Positions 32,298-38,241 of a stretch of DNA of 38,241 nucleotides are shown here, piece by piece. The position numbers and the translations under genes are program-made. How positions within the stretch are numbered: position 1 is the first letter of the stretch; every line of letters begins with the position of its first letter. Source of the stretch: Pleurotus djamor (Eukaryota; Basidiomycota; Agaricomycetes; Agaricales; Pleurotaceae); assembly GCA_029747585.1 (NCBI GenBank), contig JAPEVF010000432.1, positions 1 through 38,241 on the forward strand, read 5' to 3'. The notes beneath the pieces were generated by a model. It searched no databases and was not told where the DNA came from. It worked only from the letters and a program-made list of their open reading frames with translations.

Positions 32298-32737
32298 AAC
32301 CCTTTGTGGGCAGGAATAGAGTATGCGCAGAGTAGCGTGTTGTTTGTGAATGAATGTGCCAGCGGGCTGGTTTCATCGGTCAAGTGATTCGATAAAATCG
32401 TGCTCTCTTTTGTGGGTACATATGAATGACATTTCTCGCGATCTCAACTATGAATCTGGTGTGATCGAGATCTCTGATCCGATTTATAGCACTTAATATA
32501 CGATCGAAGTCCATTGGTGGCGGTCCGACATCCAGTTGTGGCCCATTGTCAACTTATGGTCAATGAACACCATGGTCACAGTACTTTTCTGAGTTCGAAA
32601 GTTTGATGGTCAACGCTTGAAGAGGATATATAAGCCCTTCCAGACGGACCATGAGCAAGCCGACACTCCTTTCCTTCATCATATATCCTCCACCGCCTCC
32701 TGTCTAAGCCCACATCGATCATCGACCACATCCGGAT
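32298..32737. other. Intergenic region between SKL-7 and the mating-type genes
   Basis: Mostly featureless. Contains one CCATTGT (32543-32549) and TATATAAG near 32626-32633 ahead of the small frame at 32738. Confidence 0.45.
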
Positions 32738-33004
32738 ATGGGACTGCGACGAGCCCCCTCATCAAGTCCGTGGCCTCCATCCGACAGAGTATCTCGCGTG
32801 GTCGTCCAGACTTCAGCAGTTCTCTGCAACGTCGCAGCCACATCCCGGGGATACGATTCCGAAAGCTCATCCGATCCACACGACACTTTGACAGAGGAGA
32901 AAGAGGAAGCGTCCACTAAATTGGGACGAAATGATTGGCCATTCGGCGAATACACAATCTACAGTTACACGGACAAGAGACAAGACGCGACAAGATACAA
33001 GTGA
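32738..33004 (+). other. Small open frame, possible degenerate pheromone precursor
   Basis: An 88-codon frame from the first ATG downstream of a TATA box (TATATAAG, about 110 nt upstream) and an ACAATGG-type site (32543-32549). It is Ser-rich, then acidic (TLTEEKEEASTKLG), then NDWPFGEYTIYSYTDKR. At the place where the two clear pheromones read GWCTI this reads GEYTIY, with Tyr (TAC) where Cys (TGC) would be and no stop behind it. Size, position and composition resemble a pheromone gene, but the CaaX box is absent, so it is a relic at best and may be chance. Confidence 0.25.
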
Positions 33005-33257
33005 GATGAGGTGATAAGTTATTCCGTTGATACCACGCCTGCGTGGGGAGTAATAAAAATATTCAAGGAATGGTGTGGTTGGATGGCACAGGCGACGACC
33101 ACAGCGCTGCGATGGCTCAAGAGCCTTTGATGATACTGAAGAGCAGGTCAGGACCGGTCGATGACGAGGTTGTTGGTTGGAAACAGGCTTACCTTGAGGA
33201 ACCTTGGATTCGAACGAGATACCAAGTTGGGCGAGATGACGATGATGACAAGTTGGG

Positions 33258-33482
33258 TCAAGCGATGGTACACCATCCACGAGATGAATATCCCGGGACA
33301 TCTCTTTCGGCATCAACCAAGAATATGTCCATGTCGACTTCATCGACGTTGAGTTGTGATGAGGATGGTAGAGGATATGAGAGCGAGGAGGATGAAGTAG
33401 CGGAGTTGGTGGAGGATGGATCGCAAGATGATGATGAAGCAGTGGTGAGTGCAGCGAAGTCGAATGAGTGAAAGGCGTCCAT
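33258..33482 (-). CDS. Mating pheromone precursor 1 (CaaX, CTIA)
   Basis: One exon, 74 residues. The start is the ATG at 33482, giving MDAFHSFDFAAL, the MDxFxxF start common in agaricomycete precursors; the frame extends upstream without ATG. A Ser-rich middle leads to DAER and the C-terminal RGWCTIA. By family rules the precursor is farnesylated on the Cys, trimmed of TIA and methylated. It is cut after ER to give a mature peptide of about 11 residues, DVPGYSSRGWC. It would be exported and bind a STE3-type receptor of a compatible mate. Divergent from precursor 2, with a shared 378-bp promoter. Confidence 0.82.
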   Translation of the reverse strand: MDAFHSFDFAALTTASSSSCDPSSTNSATSSSSLSYPLPSSSQLNVDEVDMDIFLVDAERDVPGYSSRGWCTIA

Positions 33483-33860
33483 AACAGCGTCCCCGCTCAC
33501 TACGAGGGGGGCGGGAGATTTGTGTGAGGGTCTCGCGGGGGTGGTGGGGATGATTCAGGTGTTTACTGTCCTGCTGGTTCGATGAGCCACCCTATAAGAG
33601 ACGAACCACACAACATTCGTCAAATTGGTCGAACAATGGTCACCACCCCTACCATTGTCCTTCCGACTCGGAGTTTGAAAAAGTCCACACGAGGCGCGTC
33701 GTCGGACTTTGAAAATTCCTGATGCCGAGGAGCCCTTCCTTTGTCCCTCCGAACGGACAATGGTGCTCGGCACGAACAATGGGAGCTCCGTAGTCCCACA
33801 TAAGCTGGAAAAGGGTCGATGAATGGACCTTTTCGAAACGCCCCCAACATCGACTCACCC
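33483..33860. promoter_or_regulatory. Divergent pheromone promoter with clustered HMG-like sites
   Basis: ACAATGG cores lie at 33633-33639, 33757-33763 and 33776-33782 on the plus strand and 33652-33658 on the minus strand. ACAAAGG lies at 33738-33744 (minus). CTATAAG near 33590 is a TATA candidate. HMG-box regulators of fungal mating bind such cores; the Ustilago pheromone response element is ACAAAGGGA. A 28-codon frame at 33636 lacks CaaX and is not called. Confidence 0.6.
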
Positions 33861-34061
33861 ATGGACACTTTTCTTGACTTCTCCGACGCCCTCGAGCGAA
33901 TACCTGCTCAAACACCACTACCAACGCTTTCAGCTAAATCGTCCTCGTCATTATCATCATCGAACTCGCTGTTACAGGATGAAGATTCACTACTTGATGT
34001 TCCTATAGACGAGGAGCGGTACTTTGCTGGAGGAACGTCTGGTTGGTGCACAATATCATAG
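33861..34061 (+). CDS. Mating pheromone precursor 2 (CaaX, CTIS)
   Basis: One exon, 66 residues. The start is the ATG at 33861 (MDTFLDFSDALERIP), chosen over an in-frame ATG 42 nt upstream because MDTFxDF matches precursor 1 and the family. A Ser/Leu-rich middle leads to IDEER, then YFAGGTSGWC as the predicted mature peptide and TIS to be removed. The C-terminal GWCTIS resembles GWCTIA of precursor 1, while the rest of the mature peptide differs, as expected for pheromones of different receptor specificity. Final Ser or Ala in CaaX favours farnesyl over geranylgeranyl. Confidence 0.85.
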   Translation: MDTFLDFSDALERIPAQTPLPTLSAKSSSSLSSSNSLLQDEDSLLDVPIDEERYFAGGTSGWCTIS

Positions 34062-35064
34062 TGCCAACCACACTCGTCCTACACACCTCGCGAAACCCCA
34101 CAAAGTCAGTAAACCTGTCATGATCTCTACTGTCTCTTTCCAATGTTTTACTGAATTTGCATCCCAACCTAGATCCAATGTCTTCTTCGAGAAACCAACC
34201 AACATCACAATTTTGACCAGAGTCTCGAGTGCTAGCCGCCGTGACCGTCTCAATTCCGATCTCAAACCTATTTATGCCTCACCATCACCACCAACACCAA
34301 CATCGTCACCGCCGCTAGGGCCATGCGATGTCTACCACCACATCATCACCACCAACGGAATAAAGGAAACAATATCGCTATGTAAATTATTCACTTATTT
34401 ACCATGACGCTATCTCGGATATTTATCTGCTCTATCCTATTTATTCGTTCTCCTTCTCCTCGTCCTACTTATGCCACATCTCTGTCACTCCTTNGCCTTC
34501 GGGCCCCCATTCATACACACTCTAAGTACCACCTGGATGTCTTTCGCTTGTTTTTGCTCTGTTTTTGCTATGTAATCCCGTGTAGTCGTGTTCAATGACG
34601 AGGCTGGTACTCTTTTAAAAAGTCGGTCGGGCCGGCACACTCCAGTACAAACCATGTCGGTCGACCCAAAGACTTGGCCGTTGACCAGGACCCCCTTGGG
34701 CCTGCTGTGGCTCCAAGTGGAACAGAGTTACCCCCCACTTCGAGGTCAAGCACTAGTACAAACACTCTAATCACTCGCGCCATGTCCACCGTTGCCTACC
34801 TTCCTAGTGCCCACATGCGACGAAAGTTGCAATCACGTACCATGGGCATGAACGCCCATGAGACTCATGCAAGCAAGCCCTGGCCAAGTCGTCACTAACA
34901 GCATCATTATCATCATCATTCAGAGAAAGGGTGAAGTACAAGATACAACCGCGTAAAGACACGTTAGACGGTACAATAGCACTCAAGCCTACTAAAGCAA
35001 AGCAAGGTAAAGTATAAATAAATATCGATCCGTTCGGTTTACATCTAACTCATTGTTATTGTTT
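34062..35064. other. Intergenic region between pheromone and receptor genes
   Basis: No gene is supported. Open frames are short and lack CaaX ends. An N lies at 34494. This is the 3' side of precursor 2 and receptor 1. Confidence 0.5.
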
Positions 35065-36938
35065 TCATATGGCTATCGCTACAGAAGAATACCTCGATGG
35101 CGATGTCGAAAGCGAACGGATACTACGCGAGTCCAAGGAAGGACGGGTGGTATCAGGAGCAGGATCATCCCTGCGGGTAGGGACGAATCCTAGTTCGAGA
35201 TCGAGATCGGGAGAAGGGATGGGGGTGGGTAGGAAATACATGCTTGAAGGGGATGAAGAAGAGACAAGAAGCGTGGGCGAGGTCGTTGAGAGTGAAGAAG
35301 GTGAGACATGTGTTGACGTGTAGGCATGCGTATTTGAGAGGGAGGGGTACGCCGGCGACGAAGTATACGAAGGCGTAGGCGAGGTAGGTGTAATCGGCGA
35401 CTGCGGAAATTTCTCGTACTCGCTCGTATGTGTATTTGTGTTCGTAGCAGAGAAGGAGGAAGTAGTAGAGTTTGAGAGAGTTCGTGTGTGTTTGACTTTG
35501 AGTTCCGCTAGTTGATGCTGGTGCTTCGAGGGAGGAGAGAACGTGGAGGCCTTGGAGGAACCAAGTGTCGATGCAGACGACGGTGAGGGGAGGTACAGCG
35601 GAATGTCTCCATTCGACGAGGAGGAGAAAGTGGTGGAGGTAGGAGGCTTCGGTTTGACGAACCGACTATATAAGAAACCATCCGTCAGTAACCCAAGACG
35701 TAGGACCGCAAAGGAGATAAAGCACTCACCCAATCGAAACAACAGGCTTCATACCACCTTTCATCGACGTCGGCGCAGGTTTCCATCCGAAGGGTTTGAC
35801 CACAGCCCAAAACGCGATCTTATAGTTCCTCCTCGCCTCATCTGCAAACCCAAAGAGCGCAAAGAACAGCAACCCACAGAGCGGGGTTAGCCATCTAGTA
35901 ACCTCTACAGCGAGTACGAGGCGACTGTTACCGCGCCACAGGACAGCAGGTATCTGATCGACTCTCTCGTAACCAAAGTGGGTATCCTCCCAGCTGATCC
36001 AGGGCGCGATGGGCGACGCCACGGTGTTGAGCCAAATGACAAAGCTCGCGAGAGGGATGGTGAGCATGAGGTCGCAGGTTGCGAGTGCCATGAGACGGAA
36101 GTAGCGGCTTGCGGAGAGTGATTTATTGGACGTGAGGAATTGGTTGAATTGGACGCGGCGGCGGATGAATGAGCGTAAGGATAGAACTAATGGGAATGTT
36201 AGAATGTGGGTGAGAATATCGTGAGAGGCCGCGGCTTACCACAGTATACGGCGGAAGCGAGGCCGATGAGGATAGGCCACATGTAGGAGATGAAGTACGT
36301 TGGAAGGGTGTTGTATAGGGCTGGCTGGCAGCCGAGGTCTTCTAAGATGTCAAATCGATGCCCGGAGACGACGTATTCTGATGCATGAAATAAGGAAAGG
36401 CGTCAACGTGAGGGGAGGAGTGAACGCACGGAGAGCTATGTAGATGATGGGGAAAACGACACAGATAGCTGTGTCGATGAGGACATCGCGACGTTTCTAG
36501 TGTGGAGTTCGGTTAGCCCCAAGAGAAGCACAAAGGCTCAATCGAGCTTACCTCGGAGCGAGAGACAGAGACAGCTTGTATACTCGCGATATGGTAGAGT
36601 CGACGATTGATACAAAGGGAAGCCGCAGGAATCCCCACTGACGCGCCCATTAGAATCCGAATGGCTGCAGAGCAAAACACGACCTAATCAGCCCACCAAC
36701 ACAAAGAGAAAGCCATATCAGACTTACAGATATCACACCATATCGGTGCTGGATTCAGCGCATTCCCATGCCATACCACCGAGTTGACAAACTGGTTAAG
36801 GCAGGCCAGGGCGGACCAGAGCATGAAGTAGCATGTTCCCGAGTTCCAAGCTTGCAGGTGCCACGGGAGGGGGATGAGGCTGAGGATGAAGCCGAGGAAG
36901 GCAAAGGTAGGATAAAGAGGGTAGGTTGGGTCGGCCAT
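35065..36938 (-). CDS. STE3: STE3-type pheromone receptor 1 (GPCR)
   Basis: Six exons (36938-36728, 36664-36552, 36496-36430, 36377-36240, 36186-35730, 35665-35065) join in frame to 528 residues. Family landmarks in order are LSLIPLPWHLQAWNSG (TM1 end), NPAPIWCDISIRILMGAS (TM3 entry), AASLCINRRLYHIAS, YVVSGHRFDILEDLGCQPA (second extracellular loop region), YMWPILIGLASAVYC (TM5), SRYFRLMALATCDL (TM6 entry) and PWISWEDTHFGYERVDQIP. Seven membrane segments end near residue 310. A basic proximal tail and a Ser/Thr/Pro-rich cytoplasmic tail of about 200 residues follow. It senses farnesylated pheromone from a mate and signals through a G protein. It is head to head with receptor 2. Confidence 0.93.
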
Positions 36939-37312
36939 CGACGAAAGACGAGGTATCTATTGAGGAGGATGGGTGGGTGCAAGAGGGAGGAAGAAGGGAG
37001 GAAGGAGAGAAGGAAGAGGCGTATCGAGTATATGACTATGGCTTTCTTCCATTGTGCTCTACCTTGGCGCACGACTTGGGTTATGTTTGCGTTGGGTACG
37101 AACAATGGAAAGGGCAACGCCTCGAGGACGTGAGGGGAAGTCGAGAATTGCCTAATCGGGAGCAAAAGCGATCACGTGTGTTTGCACAATGGCCATTGTC
37201 CCGCCGGCGCTTGCCAACCCTTCCCTTTGTCCCCCGCTGCATAAGTTAAAGACCTCGAAAATGGTGCCGGTGAGTCCCTTCCTGCTCTCTCTCACTGCCA
37301 GTGAACGCAATC
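36939..37312. promoter_or_regulatory. Divergent receptor promoter with HMG-like sites and a 14-bp palindrome
   Basis: ACAATGG cores lie at 37049-37055 (minus), 37102-37108 (plus), 37186-37192 (plus) and 37193-37199 (minus). The last two form the perfect palindrome ACAATGGCCATTGT. ACAAAGGGA, identical to the Ustilago pheromone response element, lies on the minus strand at 37230-37222. Confidence 0.65.
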
Positions 37313-38241
37313 ATGACTTTGCACCTAGAACTGCCTATCGCCTCCATTATCTGTGCTATCCTCGTCCTCATCCCGCTGCCGTGGCATTGGCGAGCGGGCA
37401 CAGTCGCTACTATCTCCATCATCGCATGGCTCTTTCTCGCAAACCTCATCAACGCAGTAAACTCTATTATATGGAGGGATAATGTTATCATACAAGCCAC
37501 CATCTGGTGCGACATCAGTGAGTTGTTTTCTCTGAATGTCTTTGAATCCGATGCTCACCTTTTGGAATAGCGACCAAGATAACGGTTGGGTGTACCTTTG
37601 CGCTGCCTGCAGCTCTTTTCTGTCTTTGCATGCATCTTGAACGCGTCTCTTCCATACGTCAAGTCAGCACGACCGTTAAAGACAAACGCCGTCGTCAAAT
37701 CGTTGATTCTCTTTTATGCTTTGGTGTTCCCGCTATCTTTATGGCCCTTCGTGCGTACCTTTATCGGCTTTCTTCATTGACGCGTATTCAACCTCTTTGA
37801 ATATGTAGACTATATCGTGCAAGGGCACCGCTTCGACATCGTCCAATTCTTCGGCTGTCGTCCGACGACATATGTTTCTCTCCCAGCTTTATTCATCATG
37901 TGGATTCCTCCTCTCCTCTTTTCCTTCGGTGCTCTCATTTTCGCAGGTAAGCTATCCTCCTTCTCATTCCTCACCTCACTCACTGACTCCTCGTCTCCAG
38001 CCCTCGCTTTCCGCAACTTCTGGCGCCGCCGCGTCATGTTCGCCCTCCACCTCCAAAACTCCAACTCAGCCCTAACCCCCTCCCGCTACTTCCGTCTCAT
38101 CGCTATGTCCCTCTTCCAAATGCTCTTCGCCCTCTTCGGAACCACATTCCATATGTGGTTCAGCATGAAACGCGGGTTACGTCCGTGGATCAGCTGGGAG
38201 GATGTTCATTACAAGTGGGAGAGGATAGGACAGTTCCCTGC
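37313..38241 (+). CDS. STE3: STE3-type pheromone receptor 2 (GPCR), 3' end outside window
   Basis: Exons 37313-37517, 37571-37750, 37809-37946 and 38001 onward are in frame to the last base, about 270 residues. The start MTLHLELPIASI is the first ATG that places TM1 correctly; an earlier ATG at 37261 is followed by a stop. Landmarks are LVLIPLPWHWRAGTVA, IIQATIWCDITTKITVG, HYIVQGHRFDIVQFFGCRP, LFIMWIPPLLFSFGALIFA, SRYFRLIAMS and LRPWISWEDVHYKWERIGQ. Exon boundaries match receptor 1, but the sequences are quite different, so this is an old duplicate and not a recent copy. TM7 and the cytoplasmic tail are beyond the window. Confidence 0.92.

Noticed and set aside
33636..33722. Short plus-strand frame of 28 codons between the pheromone genes
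   Set aside because: No CaaX or ER processing site, and it overlaps the clustered regulatory sites.
34804..34986. Minus-strand frame containing WYVIA, resembling WCVIA of known pheromones
   Set aside because: Tyr replaces Cys, the frame continues past the motif, and no MDxF start or ER site is present.
35069..35323. Plus-strand 84-codon frame ending CVDV, with TATAAATA upstream, as a possible further pheromone
   Set aside because: It is antisense to the Ser/Thr-rich tail exon of receptor 1, the third CaaX position is Asp, and its composition mirrors that tail.

Overview
The window comes from a filamentous basidiomycete, almost certainly an agaricomycete. Most genes are split by many 45-75 nt GT..AG introns, several exons are only 12-30 nt, and the right end carries STE3-type pheromone receptors with short CaaX lipopeptide pheromone precursors, as in a B mating-type locus. 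All exon models were built by eye from splice sites, reading frame and comparison between copies. A few N bases mark assembly uncertainty.

Layout. Positions 1-523 (minus) hold the 5' half of a secreted kinase-like gene (my label SKL-0). Conserved single genes follow: a GH43 arabinanase (2294-3998, plus), a Ctr copper transporter (5263-4376, minus) and the beta subunit of protein farnesyltransferase (8139-6301, minus). After a 2.4 kb gene-poor stretch comes a tandem array of seven more SKL genes on the plus strand (10570-32297). Three F-box/leucine-rich genes at 16988-18323, 21053-22620 and 26008-27714 are interleaved with it. The right end holds two divergent pheromone precursor genes (33482-33258 and 33861-34061) and two head-to-head STE3 receptor genes (36938-35065, and 37313 to beyond the window end).

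The SKL family is the most unusual part. Each full copy has six exons. Exon 1 encodes a signal peptide and a short acidic segment. Exon 2 encodes a dibasic site, a Pro/Lys-rich linker and a Cys-bounded loop containing another KR site. Exons 3-6 encode a compact kinase-fold domain of about 200 residues, with a catalytic HTDxxPxN motif and DWG in place of DFG. Seven of the eight copies share a promoter module: a TATA box, then CCTCAGGTTGATCCTC starting 30-32 nt downstream (where transcription should start), then a GCGTGGCYGGTCCA-like block. Copies pair by sequence (1/2, 3/4, 5/6 with 7), as expected from stepwise tandem duplication. SKL-5 has an 8-A frameshift and a 297-bp inverted-repeat element inserted beside a splice acceptor. 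SKL-7 has lost the kinase half.

The mating-type end reads as one regulon. ACAATGG, a core like that bound by HMG-box proteins, occurs four times in the divergent pheromone promoter and four times in the divergent receptor promoter. Each promoter also has an ACAAAGG site, and the receptor one is an exact ACAAAGGGA. The pheromones end in CTIA and CTIS, which are farnesyltransferase substrates, so the enzyme encoded at 8139-6301 would process them. Whether the SKL array has any role in mating or recognition is unknown; only linkage supports it.
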